The notes beneath the pieces were generated by a model, which saw only the letters and a list, made by a program, of their open reading frames with translations, was not told the DNA's origin and ran no database searches. Positions 8,371-15,462 of a DNA stretch of 42,751 bases are shown in pieces. Numbering within the stretch: position 1 is the stretch's first letter; each line of letters begins with the position of its first letter. The translations under genes and the position numbers were made by a program. This stretch comes from UBA7672 sp041166025 (GTDB lineage: Bacteria > Pseudomonadota > Alphaproteobacteria > Caulobacterales > Hyphomonadaceae), in the NCBI GenBank assembly GCA_041166025.1, contig JBEAMJ010000036.1:1-42751 (forward strand), in the 5' to 3' direction.

Positions 8371-9119
8371 GTCTGACCCTGATCGAGGCCGCCAGCCCGA
8401 ACTTCAACGAGCGGCAGCATCCGCTCGACATGCTGGTGCTGCACTATACCGGCATGCCCGACGGACCTTCGGCGCTGGCCCGCCTGCGGGAGGATCGCGA
8501 GCCACGGGTCTCGGCGCACTACATGGTGGAGGAAGACGGGCGCGTCTTCGCGCTGGTGGCGGAGGACAAGCGCGCCTGGCATGCCGGGCGAAGCTGGTGG
8601 CGCGGGCGGGAGGATCTCAACTCGCGCTCGATCGGCATCGAGATCGTAAACCCGGGTCATGAATGGGGCTATCGCGCTTTTCCGGATGAGCAGATCGCCG
8701 CCGTGATCTCGTTGTGCCAAGGCATTCTCAATCGCTGGTCCATCCCGCAGGTGAACATCGTGGCGCACTCCGACATTGCGCCCGACCGCAAGGAAGACCC
8801 GGGCGAGCTTTTCCCATGGAAGCAGTTGTCGGACTCCGGCATCGGCCTGTGGCCTGAACCTTCGCGACCTGAACCGTGGATGATGCATGGCGCGGCGATG
8901 GGCGATGCGGGTCTTACTGTCGAAGGCGTGCAGCGCGATCTCGCCACAATCGGCTATCGCATCAGTCTCACGTCAGTTTTCGACGAAGCCACGGCCGCGG
9001 TTGTGCGTGCTTTCCAGCGACGGTGGCGTCCACTACGCGTCACGGGCGAGGGCGACACCGAGACCATCGCGCTAGCGCATGCTGTTGCAGCGATGTCGCA
9101 GCAGGCGACGGAACCCTAG
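8367..9119 (+). CDS. N-acetylmuramoyl-L-alanine amidase, AmpD type, with peptidoglycan-binding domain
   Basis: A 250-residue Amidase_2 enzyme that cleaves the bond between N-acetylmuramic acid and the stem peptide. The Zn and catalytic residues of the AmpD family are all present: His26 (LVLHYTG), Glu92 (GIEIVNPG), His134 (VAHSDIAP), Lys142 and Asp144 (DRKEDPG). Residues about 180-245 form a PG_binding_1-like domain (GLTVEGVQRDLATIGY, FDEATAAVVRAFQRRW). There is no signal peptide, which suggests cytoplasmic recycling of anhydro-muropeptides, as in AmpD, rather than periplasmic lysis. The ATGA overlap with the EamA gene suggests a joint role in wall-fragment handling (inference). Confidence 0.92.
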   Translation: MSLTLIEAASPNFNERQHPLDMLVLHYTGMPDGPSALARLREDREPRVSAHYMVEEDGRVFALVAEDKRAWHAGRSWWRGREDLNSRSIGIEIVNPGHEWGYRAFPDEQIAAVISLCQGILNRWSIPQVNIVAHSDIAPDRKEDPGELFPWKQLSDSGIGLWPEPSRPEPWMMHGAAMGDAGLTVEGVQRDLATIGYRISLTSVFDEATAAVVRAFQRRWRPLRVTGEGDTETIALAHAVAAMSQQATEP

Positions 9120-9191
9120 TGTGACAGAAACGCTAATTCCCCGTTCACCTTTGTGGCCTCATGCTTGCAACAGGTTGAACGGAGTCGGCCC

Positions 9192-9626
9192 ATGCCTTCC
9201 GGAGCCTTGCACCGCACGGTCTACATGAGCACCGCCATCGGTGTGCTGCGGGCAGAGGAACTCGACCGCATCTACCTCCGTGCAAAATCAACGAACGCCG
9301 GCGCCGACATCACCGGCCTGATGCTGTTCTACGAGGGCGTCTTCTTGCAGGTGCTGGAGGGGCCAGCCTCGGCCGTGGCTGGCCTGATGGAAAAGATCCG
9401 CCGTGATCGTCGCCACGGGAATCTCGTTGTGCTCGAGTCGGGGCCGGTGACTGAACGGAGCTTCGCCGGCTCGCCGATGCATTTCATCGCCGCGCGCAAT
9501 CTCAGCGCCGGGGAGAAGCAGGCCTTCTCCGAACTGCGCCAGGAGATCGCGCGCCCAGGCGGCCTGCTGCTCGATCTGGAACTCTCGGATTTTCTTGCCG
9601 CCTTCACGGCGCCAAAGCCGGCCTGA
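9192..9626 (+). CDS. Stand-alone BLUF-domain blue-light sensor
   Basis: A 144-residue protein that is almost entirely one BLUF domain, which binds FAD and senses blue light by rearranging hydrogen bonds around the flavin. The conserved residues align to AppA with a constant offset of ten: Tyr11 (AppA Tyr21), Asn35 (Asn45), Gln53 (Gln63, in FLQVLEGP) and Met96 (Met106). The Trp104 position is Ser94 here, a substitution known to affect signalling-state lifetime in the family. The C-terminal 45 residues are two short helices with no output domain, so it likely acts by binding a partner. GGAG (9181-9184) lies 7 bases before the ATG. Confidence 0.93.
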   Translation: MPSGALHRTVYMSTAIGVLRAEELDRIYLRAKSTNAGADITGLMLFYEGVFLQVLEGPASAVAGLMEKIRRDRRHGNLVVLESGPVTERSFAGSPMHFIAARNLSAGEKQAFSELRQEIARPGGLLLDLELSDFLAAFTAPKPA

Positions 9627-9800
9627 TCAGACCGCCGTCCGCTTCGCCTCCAGCGCAGCGATTTCCTTGTCGAGATCGCGGATGCGCTTGGTCAGCACGG
9701 GTATCTGCGCCGCGTCGTCGGTTCCCTGCGCCAGGGCAAGCTCCTGCTGGAGGCGCGACCGGTCGCGACGAAGTTTGCGGATGGGAGACTGCTTGGACAT
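9627..9800 (-). CDS. Small basic coiled-coil protein, unknown function
   Basis: A 57-residue protein. The N-terminus is strongly basic (KQSPIRKLRRDRSRLQQ), followed by two amphipathic helical stretches with heptad spacing (LQQELALAQ and IRDLDKEIAALEAK). A GTG at 9815 would add five residues; ATG at 9800 with GAAG just upstream is preferred. Its stop abuts the BLUF gene's stop exactly (TGATCA, 9624-9629), so the genes are convergent without spacing. It could be a small nucleic-acid- or protein-binding factor, but I cannot name it. Confidence 0.55.
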   Translation of the reverse strand: MSKQSPIRKLRRDRSRLQQELALAQGTDDAAQIPVLTKRIRDLDKEIAALEAKRTAV

Positions 9801-9930
9801 GATCGCTTCGTACACCTGGCCGCGCTTCGAAGAAAGGCGAAGATAAGCAAGAGTTGAAGTGGGCAGGGACCATATGTCTCCCGCGCGGGCTTACTTTGTC
9901 TCCAGGTCCGCCGCTGGCATCGCAATTTCG

Positions 9931-10158
9931 ATGCTAGCTTCCTTCAGCTACGCGATGGCGCTTTCTTAAACGAACGGCCTGTTCGTTTATGCTGCCCTGG
10001 CGCTCAGCTTTGCCCTGTTCTCGGCGCCAGTCTGGAAGAGTCTGTTCAGGCGGCCGGTGCAGCGTTGGCTCGCCTACTACCTGCTGGTCGCGATCATCCT
10101 GTTCCTCGGCATCATGTCGCGGTTCGTTTTCGAGGCACTCTCTGCCGGTTCCCCATGA
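9931..10158 (+). pseudogene. Remnant or interrupted small membrane-protein ORF
   Basis: From ATG at 9931 the frame reads MLASFSYAMALS, meets TAA at 9967-9969, and continues open to TGA at 10156-10158. The continuation is clearly hydrophobic and protein-like, with two spans: NGLFVYAALALSFALFSAPV and LAYYLLVAIILFLGIMSRFV. No ATG, GTG or TTG start lies before the first span in the second part. Either the gene is broken or the second part starts at an unusual codon (CTG at 9979). A perfect palindrome covers the stop. Confidence 0.35.
9967..9989. promoter_or_regulatory. TetR-like operator palindrome
   Basis: A perfect 9-bp inverted repeat with a 5-base centre: TAAACGAAC - GGCCT - GTTCGTTTA. The AAACGAAC half-site resembles operators bound by many TetR-family repressors. 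No TetR gene lies in this window, so the regulator, if any, is elsewhere. It overlaps the interrupted membrane ORF and lies about 245 bases upstream of the DNA glycosylase gene. Confidence 0.45.
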
Positions 10159-10234
10159 TGCTGACGAGGTCCTGTCAGCAGCTACGTCCGCGGCTGGCTT
10201 GCGCAGGCCTACGGGCAATGAAAACCATACCTGC

Positions 10235-10882
10235 ATGACCATGTTCGACGTCACCGACCCGAAGCAGCTGCGCAAGGCCGTGAAGGCGCTTGCGAAGCAG
10301 TGCGCGATCATCGAGGCGGCGCACGCGCGCGTTGGTGTGCCGGAATGGCGGACGCGGCAGGGCGGTTATGCCGGGCTCGCGCGGATCATCGCCTACCAGC
10401 AGCTGTCCACCAAGGCGGCTGGCACGATCTGGGGCAGGGTGGAGGTCCTGCTTGGGAAGATCACGCCGGCCTCGGTTCTTGCAGCCGATATCGACGGCTT
10501 GCGCGCCTGCGGCCTCTCGCGGCCGAAAATCGCGCATATCCGCTCGATCGCCGAGGCGGTGACGGAGGGCTCGCTGAACCTGAGGCGCGTGGCGAAGGCA
10601 AGCGATGCCGATGCACAGGCCGAACTCGTCGCCGTGAAGGGCATCGGGCCGTGGACGGCGGATGTCTATCTGATGTTTTGCCTGGGGCGCTGGGATGTGT
10701 TTCCGCATGCCGACATTGGGTTGTCCGAGGCCTACCGGATGATCTCCGGCGAACGCAAACGCCATCCCCCGAAGAAATTCCTGAAGACAGGCGAACGCTG
10801 GCGCCCTTATCGCGGCGTCGCGGCGCACATGCTTTGGTCGTACATCAATGCGGTGAGGGAGGAGCAGCGCGGCGGGGCGTAG
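10235..10882 (+). CDS. AlkA-type DNA-3-methyladenine glycosylase (HhH-GPD)
   Basis: A 215-residue base-excision repair glycosylase, cytoplasmic. Residues 133-147 (AVKGIGPWTADVYLM) form the helix-hairpin-helix that grips DNA, and Asp160 in FPHADIGL is the catalytic aspartate of the HhH-GPD superfamily. There is no iron-sulphur Cys cluster, which separates it from Nth/MutY and places it with AlkA/Mag1. The size is that of the short AlkA subgroup, without the N-terminal AlkA fold. ATG at 10235 or 10241 could start it. The 3' end overlaps, antisense, the extended reading frame of the gene at 10807-11451. Confidence 0.88.
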   Translation: MTMFDVTDPKQLRKAVKALAKQCAIIEAAHARVGVPEWRTRQGGYAGLARIIAYQQLSTKAAGTIWGRVEVLLGKITPASVLAADIDGLRACGLSRPKIAHIRSIAEAVTEGSLNLRRVAKASDADAQAELVAVKGIGPWTADVYLMFCLGRWDVFPHADIGLSEAYRMISGERKRHPPKKFLKTGERWRPYRGVAAHMLWSYINAVREEQRGGA

Positions 10883-11451
10883 CAGGCGCGCGGCCGCGGG
10901 CTCGGAAGCGGGCGCTTCCGAAGCGACCAGGGAGTGGGGAATAGGCAGTAGGCAGGCGGGCCGCGGGCGTTGGTGAGCCCACCCTCGTCCCTTGAGACGG
11001 CCTTGGGTCTCCTCAGGATGAGGACTCCACGAGAGTTGCAATGATGGGGTGTTGTGGCTGTTGGCGCGTCGCGCAGATGTACGACGCGCGCAGGGCCCCC
11101 AGCCACGGCGGTCGCATCGACGCGTGGGCAGATGCGATAGCCGCGGCGGAGGGATTGGGTGAAGGCGCGCGAGGCACGGTCGAGGTCTATGATGGCAAGG
11201 CGGTAAGCCTCGAAGCGCGGGATGAAGTCGTTCCAGTCCGACAGGGGGGCGGTCTGGTCGCGCCGGATGGCGCGCACGCTCCAGCCGAAGCCGCGGCAGG
11301 CCTGGCGCTGCAGGGCGAAATGCAGCTGGGCCTCGGCGACCGGCAGCATGGCCATGAGCTGCTGATAGACGGCGGGGCTGATCTTGCGTCCGCGCATGGC
11401 TTTTGCCCCGTTGGCGATCACCACGATCACCAGCGGCCAGAAGCTCAGCAT
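10807..11451 (-). CDS. Unknown membrane-anchored protein whose frame runs through a REP-like repeat
   Basis: From ATG at 11451 the first 125 or so codons look genuine. Third positions are strongly GC, a hydrophobic anchor (LSFWPLVIVVIANGAKAMRG) is followed by a helical region (SPAVYQQLMAMLPVAEAQLHFALQRQ), and then SDWNDFIPRFEAYRLAIIDLDRA. From about 11035 downward the frame enters a REP-like repeat (10979-11024) and then antisense of the glycosylase gene, and composition turns Arg/Pro-rich. The native C-terminus was probably nearer 11040. Upstream, another frame reads VYLAASWP from a GTG at 11521, suggesting a frameshift near 11490 or a different start. I do not recognise the family. Confidence 0.5.
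   Translation of the reverse strand: MLSFWPLVIVVIANGAKAMRGRKISPAVYQQLMAMLPVAEAQLHFALQRQACRGFGWSVRAIRRDQTAPLSDWNDFIPRFEAYRLAIIDLDRASRAFTQSLRRGYRICPRVDATAVAGGPARVVHLRDAPTATTPHHCNSRGVLILRRPKAVSRDEGGLTNARGPPAYCLFPTPWSLRKRPLPSPRPRACYAPPRCSSLTALMYDQSMCAATPR
10979..11024. repeat. REP-like intergenic repeat, copy A
   Basis: CCACCCTCGTCCCTTGAGAC followed by a short loop and CTCCTCAGGATGAGG. The same two ends (CTCGTCCttcGAGAC and CCTCAGGrTGrGG) recur at 12495-12576 and, inverted, at 12604-12683. The ends are partly complementary (CCTCRTCC / GGATGAGG), so the RNA could fold. Confidence 0.65.
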
Positions 11452-11546
11452 GACGCTCAGCAGGGCCGGGACGTCGCGCAGGAACCACAGGCCAGGATGC
11501 GGCCAAGTAGACGCCCGCCACGAACCCCGTCGATCCTGTGCCTCTG

Positions 11547-11638
11547 TTTCCCCCAATTTCTCGAGCGATGTCGTTGAAGTTGCGGGAGAAGATTCTTCGC
11601 TATCCCCCAATCTCATACAATGACTTTCCCCCGATTTC
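11547..11638. repeat. Three copies of a 14-base motif TTTCCCCCAATTTC
   Basis: Near-identical direct copies at 11547-11560 (TTTCCCCCAATTTC), 11601-11614 (TATCCCCCAATCTC) and 11625-11638 (TTTCCCCCGATTTC). They lie between the divergent unknown membrane gene and the HNH gene. Repeated sites between divergent genes suggest binding sites for one regulator; the protein is unknown. The remainder of 11639-11902 shows nothing I can support. Confidence 0.45.
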
Positions 11639-11902
11639 GGTGGCTTGCACGCCTGCTGCGGTATCGCCCGCCTTTGCCGGCGCCCCCTTCCGTCGGCTTC
11701 GCTGCCTGCCTCGCAGCCGAGAGAGAACTTCGTTCCAGCCAGGAGCCCGGCTGCACCGCCGGGGCTGGACATGTCGCCCTGGTGTTACGATGTTGTGGCA
11801 GAGAATCGCTCACCCCGGGTGCTGGAGCCATGTGGCGCACCTGGGGAACCTGACGGCCGGGCGGGTGGCGCCGTCCTTGTCGCCAAAGACCACGAGTACC
11901 TG

Positions 11903-12481
11903 ATGACCCAGGTCACCACGCACGCGCCGGCATCCGTTTCTCCGAATGGGTGGCCCGCCCTCGTTCTCAACGCCGACTTCCGTCCGCTGTCTTACTACCC
12001 GCTCTCCCTCTGGCCCTGGCAGGAGGTGGTGAAGTCCGTCTTCCTCGAGCGGGTTGATGTTGTGGCGGAATATGACGAGTACGTGCACTCGCCCTCCATC
12101 ACCATGCGCCTGCCGAGCGTCATCGCGCTCAGGGAGTTCGTGAAGCAGGACCGCCAGCCGGCGTTCACACGCTTCAACGTCTTCCTGCGCGATGGCTTCA
12201 AGTGCGCCTATTGCGGCAGCCATGAGGACCTGACGTTCGACCACCTCGTGCCGCGCTCCAAGGGCGGCCGGACGAGCTGGGAGAACATTGTCGCCGCCTG
12301 CTCGCCGTGCAACCTGCGCAAGGGCGGGCGGATGGCGCACGAGATCGGCATGCACCCCTCGGTGCGGCCGCATCGCCCGACGACGTTCCAGCTGCAGGAG
12401 CAGGGGCGGAAATTCCCGCCCAACCATCTGCACGAGACCTGGCTCGATTATCTCTACTGGGATGTCGAGCTGGAGACGTAG
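11903..12481 (+). CDS. HNH endonuclease family protein
   Basis: A 192-residue protein with a C-terminal-half HNH domain. Two Zn-binding Cys pairs (Cys101/Cys104 in KCAYCG, Cys133/Cys136 in ACSPCN) bracket the catalytic core Asp113-His114 (TFDHLVPRSKGG), with Asn128 and Asn137 after it. The N-terminal part (ALVLNADFRPLSYYPLSLWPW) is the conserved region of chromosomal HNH proteins common in Alphaproteobacteria. Such proteins nick or cut DNA; the cellular role of this lineage is not established. The ATG at 11903 gives the usual family length, although an upstream ATG at 11771 is in frame. It stands alone, with no restriction or phage genes nearby. Confidence 0.88.
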   Translation: MTQVTTHAPASVSPNGWPALVLNADFRPLSYYPLSLWPWQEVVKSVFLERVDVVAEYDEYVHSPSITMRLPSVIALREFVKQDRQPAFTRFNVFLRDGFKCAYCGSHEDLTFDHLVPRSKGGRTSWENIVAACSPCNLRKGGRMAHEIGMHPSVRPHRPTTFQLQEQGRKFPPNHLHETWLDYLYWDVELET

Positions 12482-12494
12482 CGGGCGTTTGCGA

Positions 12495-12576
12495 TCCCGC
12501 CCTCGTCCTTCGAGACGATCGCCATGATGGATTTCCATCGTTGAAGTACCATGCCTGCGATCTCCTCAGGGTGGGG
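12495..12576. repeat. REP-like intergenic repeat, copy B
   Basis: It begins CCCGCCCTCGTCCTTCGAGAC and ends TCTCCTCAGGGTGGGG, in the same orientation as copy A but with a longer centre. It lies 14 bases after the HNH gene. Confidence 0.65.
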
Positions 12577-12603
12577 GCTTTCAGCGAGTCCCGATCTTGA
12601 GAA

Positions 12604-12683
12604 GCCCTCATCCTGAGGGCCGCCGGGTGCGTTCCAAAAACGTCGCGATACTTGCTGAAGCGGCGTCTCGAAGGACGAGGGCG
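12604..12683. repeat. REP-like intergenic repeat, copy C (inverted)
   Basis: It begins GCCCTCATCCTGAGGGC and ends GTCTCGAAGGACGAGGGC, the reverse orientation of copies A and B. Copies B and C together form a long imperfect inverted repeat that fills the gap between the HNH and MocA-type genes and could act as a transcription terminator or mRNA stabiliser. Confidence 0.65.
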
Positions 12684-12772
12684 GGCTCGCAGGCGGCAGG
12701 CCATCGCGCAACGGCGCCTATTCCCTCTCCCGGCGTGATGAGGCACGCTCCTGCAAAACACGGGAGGGACTC

Positions 12773-14191
12773 ATGGCCAAATCGGTGAAGCTGTCGCGGC
12801 GCAACATTCTTGCCGGCGGCGCGGCCGCGGCGGCGTGGTCGGTGCTGCCGGGCTGTGCGACGGCGCAACGGGTGAGCGGCGCAGGCAAGCGCGTCAATGT
12901 CGCAGCGATCGGCGCGGGCGGCATGGGCGCCGGCAACATGTCCGCGCTCACCGGCCAGAACATCGTCGCGATCTGCGATGTCGATTTCGACCGTGTTGCG
13001 CGGCAGATGATCGACAGCAAGACCGGCCAGCTGCGGCCGGAGCGCGTCGAGCTGAAGGCGGCGTACGACAAGGCCGAGCGGTTCACTGATTACCGCCAGA
13101 TGTTCGACAAGCGGAAGGACATCGAGGCGGTGGTGATCGCGACGCCCGATCATCATCATGCGGTGGCGGCGCGGATGGCGATGGAGCGCGGACTGCATGT
13201 CTATGTGCAGAAGCCGCTGACCTACAGCGTGCGCGAGTCGCGGCTGCTGACGAAGCTGGCGAAGGACAATCCGAAGCTCGTCACGCAGATGGGAAACCAG
13301 GGGCATTCTTCAGACGATGGCCGTCGCGCAGTGGAGCTGATTCGCGGCGGAGCGATCGGGAAGGTGAAGGAAGTCCATATATGGACCAACCGCCCGGTCT
13401 GGCCGCAGGGCGTTGGCAAGCCGGAGGCCAAGCCGGTTCCGGCGGGGCTCGACTGGGACATGTGGCGCGGTCCGGCGACGGTGGAGTGGGGCTATCACCC
13501 GGACTACGCGCACTTCAACTGGCGCGGCTGGACGCCGTTCGGCACAGGCGCGCTGGGCGACATGGGTGCCCACCTCATGGACTTCCCGGTGTGGGCGCTG
13601 GAGCTGGGCCTGCCGACGCGGGTGGAGACCAAGCACACGCTGTGGGGCGGCGATACCGATCCGTGGGACTACAAGCGGCCCGAGGTCCTCACCAGCTATC
13701 CGCTGGCGGCGGTGACTTACTATGAGTTCGGCAATGCGAAGGGCGGGTCGGTGCGCATCGTCTGGCAGGATGGCGGTCTTGCGCCGCCGACCGTGCCCAA
13801 CCTGCCGGCAGACCGCATCATGGAGGAGGAGGGCGGCGTCCTCTATATCGGCGACAAGGGGCAGTTGCTGCACGACACCTATGGCGCGAAGCCGACGCTG
13901 ATCGGCGAGGAGGCGGTGGCGCGCGGCGCACAGATACCGGTTTCGCTGCCGCGTATCGTGGACGGTTCGAAGGGGCATGAGAACAACTGGATCCGCGCCA
14001 TCCGTGGCGAGGAGCAGATCTCGAACCCGTTCGAGGTGTCCGGGCCGCTTACCGAGGCGATGCTGCTCGGCGTCGTGGCGATGTACGCCGGCAAGCCGAT
14101 CGCCTATGATGGTGCGGCAGGGAAGATCACCAACCTCGCCGGCATGGATCACCTGCTCGACCGCGAGTATCGGAAGGGGTGGGAGCTGTAG
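12773..14191 (+). CDS. Gfo/Idh/MocA family protein with Tat signal and lipobox
   Basis: A 472-residue NAD(P)-dependent oxidoreductase-like protein. The N-terminus has a twin-arginine signal (SRRNIL, residues 8-13) and a lipobox-like LPGC with Cys28, so it is probably exported folded with its cofactor and possibly lipidated. The Rossmann motif AAIGAGGMGAGN is at 44-55. The family's EKP signature is QKP here (Gln146-Lys147-Pro148 in VYVQKPLTYSV), as in some exported members. The C-terminal part has WDMWRGPA and HFNWRGWTPFGTGALGDMG, typical of secreted MocA proteins acting on sugars. The exact substrate is unknown. A GGGAGGG Shine-Dalgarno sequence lies 5 bases before the ATG. No sugar-uptake genes flank it. 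Confidence 0.9.
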   Translation: MAKSVKLSRRNILAGGAAAAAWSVLPGCATAQRVSGAGKRVNVAAIGAGGMGAGNMSALTGQNIVAICDVDFDRVARQMIDSKTGQLRPERVELKAAYDKAERFTDYRQMFDKRKDIEAVVIATPDHHHAVAARMAMERGLHVYVQKPLTYSVRESRLLTKLAKDNPKLVTQMGNQGHSSDDGRRAVELIRGGAIGKVKEVHIWTNRPVWPQGVGKPEAKPVPAGLDWDMWRGPATVEWGYHPDYAHFNWRGWTPFGTGALGDMGAHLMDFPVWALELGLPTRVETKHTLWGGDTDPWDYKRPEVLTSYPLAAVTYYEFGNAKGGSVRIVWQDGGLAPPTVPNLPADRIMEEEGGVLYIGDKGQLLHDTYGAKPTLIGEEAVARGAQIPVSLPRIVDGSKGHENNWIRAIRGEEQISNPFEVSGPLTEAMLLGVVAMYAGKPIAYDGAAGKITNLAGMDHLLDREYRKGWEL

Positions 14192-14219
14192 GGACGGGTT
14201 CTGCGAGACCACGCCACGC

Positions 14220-14318
14220 TGTCATCCCGGCCGAGCGCAGCGAGAGCCGTGACCCGTTCCACCGATGTCGACCTGTCGCAAGGGTTCCCGGGTCGCGCTG
14301 CGCTTGCCCAGGATGACA
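14220..14318. repeat. Second intergenic repeat type, TGTCATCC...GGATGACA
   Basis: Terminal inverted repeats TGTCATCC (14220-14227) and GGATGACA (14311-14318) enclose CGGCCGAGCGCAGCGAGAGC and, later, GGGTCGCGCTGCGCTTGCCC. These inner parts are also mutually complementary (GAGCGCAGCGAG / TCGCGCTGCGCTT), so the unit can fold into a long hairpin. I recall similar units scattered in many alphaproteobacterial genomes. It fills most of the gap between two convergent genes and may terminate both. Confidence 0.65.
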
Positions 14319-14360
14319 ATCCGTGCCCGCCCGCCGTCGCCTGGACTGAGCCAAGTCGGG

Positions 14361-14903
14361 CTACTCGTTACGCGTTTCGCGCCAGCCGTGGCGGGGGCGG
14401 AGGCCGGTGGCGGTTGAGGTGCCGAGTTCGTCACACGACCCCGGCTCCATGCTGGAGAGGGCGGAGTGGATCTTCCAGGCGCCCTCCAGCTTCACCAGCT
14501 GGAACGCGTTGATGCCGCAATTCACGAGGGCGCCATTGTCGGTGAGCAGATAGCGCGACCAGACCTGGGCGAACGCTCCGCGCAGGTCGATCTGCGGGTC
14601 CCAGTACATCTCGACAAAGGGATCGTGGTCAGGCGTTGGCTTCTGGAAGTCGCTCGCCGGCATGCGCCGCACGGGACCGGGAACGCCGTCGCGCGTGCGA
14701 TAGATGGCAAGCGATCCGTCGGGCAGCTCGACCGACTTCTGCAGCTCCCGGTCGCCATTGCCTACGGCGATCAGGAAGGTGTCGACCACCTTGAGCACCG
14801 CTTCTTCCTCAGCCCCCAGCGCGGCGGGCGCCGCGGGTGGAGAGGCCGATGGCGTCGTGCAGGCCGTTGCGGCGAGAATGAGGGTCAGGACTGCGTGCTT
14901 CAT
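14361..14903 (-). CDS. NTF2/SnoaL-like lipoprotein
   Basis: A 180-residue exported protein. The ATG at 14903 begins KHAVLTLILAATACTTPSAS, a signal peptide with an acceptable lipobox (ATAC) followed by a Ser/Pro/Ala linker. The remainder (AVLKVVDTFLIAVGNGD, GVPGPVRRMP, VWSRYLLTDNGALVNCGINAFQLVKLEGAWKI) has the cone-shaped NTF2-like/SnoaL pattern used by small ligand-binding or enzymatic domains. The last lines of such proteins, FxLVKxxGxWKI, are well conserved. The ligand is unknown. It converges on the MocA-type gene across a repeat. Confidence 0.7.
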   Translation of the reverse strand: MKHAVLTLILAATACTTPSASPPAAPAALGAEEEAVLKVVDTFLIAVGNGDRELQKSVELPDGSLAIYRTRDGVPGPVRRMPASDFQKPTPDHDPFVEMYWDPQIDLRGAFAQVWSRYLLTDNGALVNCGINAFQLVKLEGAWKIHSALSSMEPGSCDELGTSTATGLRPRHGWRETRNE

Positions 14904-15001
14904 GTGGTCACCCCAACGTGCTCGACGTCTGATCGAGGCTAGCATGGCTGGATTTGCGCCGCATCCTCCGTTAGGCCGTGGGACGAGCAGGGAGGGCAGG
15001 G

Positions 15002-15442
15002 ATGCCGCAAGCGCTTTCGAACATGATGACGCCGGTGCTTGCGCTGGTGGTCTGGACGCTGGTGATTCTGGTCTGGCTCTATGTCCGGCGCATCCCAGCC
15101 ATGCGCAAGGCGGGGATCGACCCGGCCAAGATCAAGGGCTCGGAATCCTACGCCAGCCTGCCGCCGATGAACCCCAAGGCGGTGTGGGTGGCCGACAACT
15201 ACAACCACCTGCATGAACAGCCGGTGATCTTCTATGCGCTGTGCGTCTACACGCACCTGGTCGGCGTTTGGGACGGGCTGAATGTGGGGCTGGCGTGGGT
15301 CTATGTCGGCATCCGCATCGTGCACAGCCTGATCCAGGTGACGACGAACTTCGTGCCGCTGCGGTTTGCGGTGTTCAACCTGGGATCGCTGGTGCTGGCG
15401 ATCATTGCGGTGCGCAACGTGCTGGGGCTGTTCGGAGTCTAG
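15002..15442 (+). CDS. MAPEG family membrane protein
   Basis: A 146-residue integral membrane protein with four hydrophobic spans: VLALVVWTLVILVWLYV, PVIFYALCVYTHLVGV, GLAWVYVGIRIVHSLI and FNLGSLVLAIIAVRNVLGL. The block ADNYNHLHEQPVIFYAL matches the family's N(Y/H)xxxxEQPxxFY signature. MAPEG enzymes use glutathione in eicosanoid and detoxification chemistry; bacterial members are mostly uncharacterised. The ATG at 15002 follows a strong GGGAGGG. It is 20 bases ahead of the next lipoprotein gene, so the two are likely cotranscribed. Confidence 0.88.
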   Translation: MPQALSNMMTPVLALVVWTLVILVWLYVRRIPAMRKAGIDPAKIKGSESYASLPPMNPKAVWVADNYNHLHEQPVIFYALCVYTHLVGVWDGLNVGLAWVYVGIRIVHSLIQVTTNFVPLRFAVFNLGSLVLAIIAVRNVLGLFGV

Positions 15443-15462
15443 CCAATTGCTGGAGGGATCGC

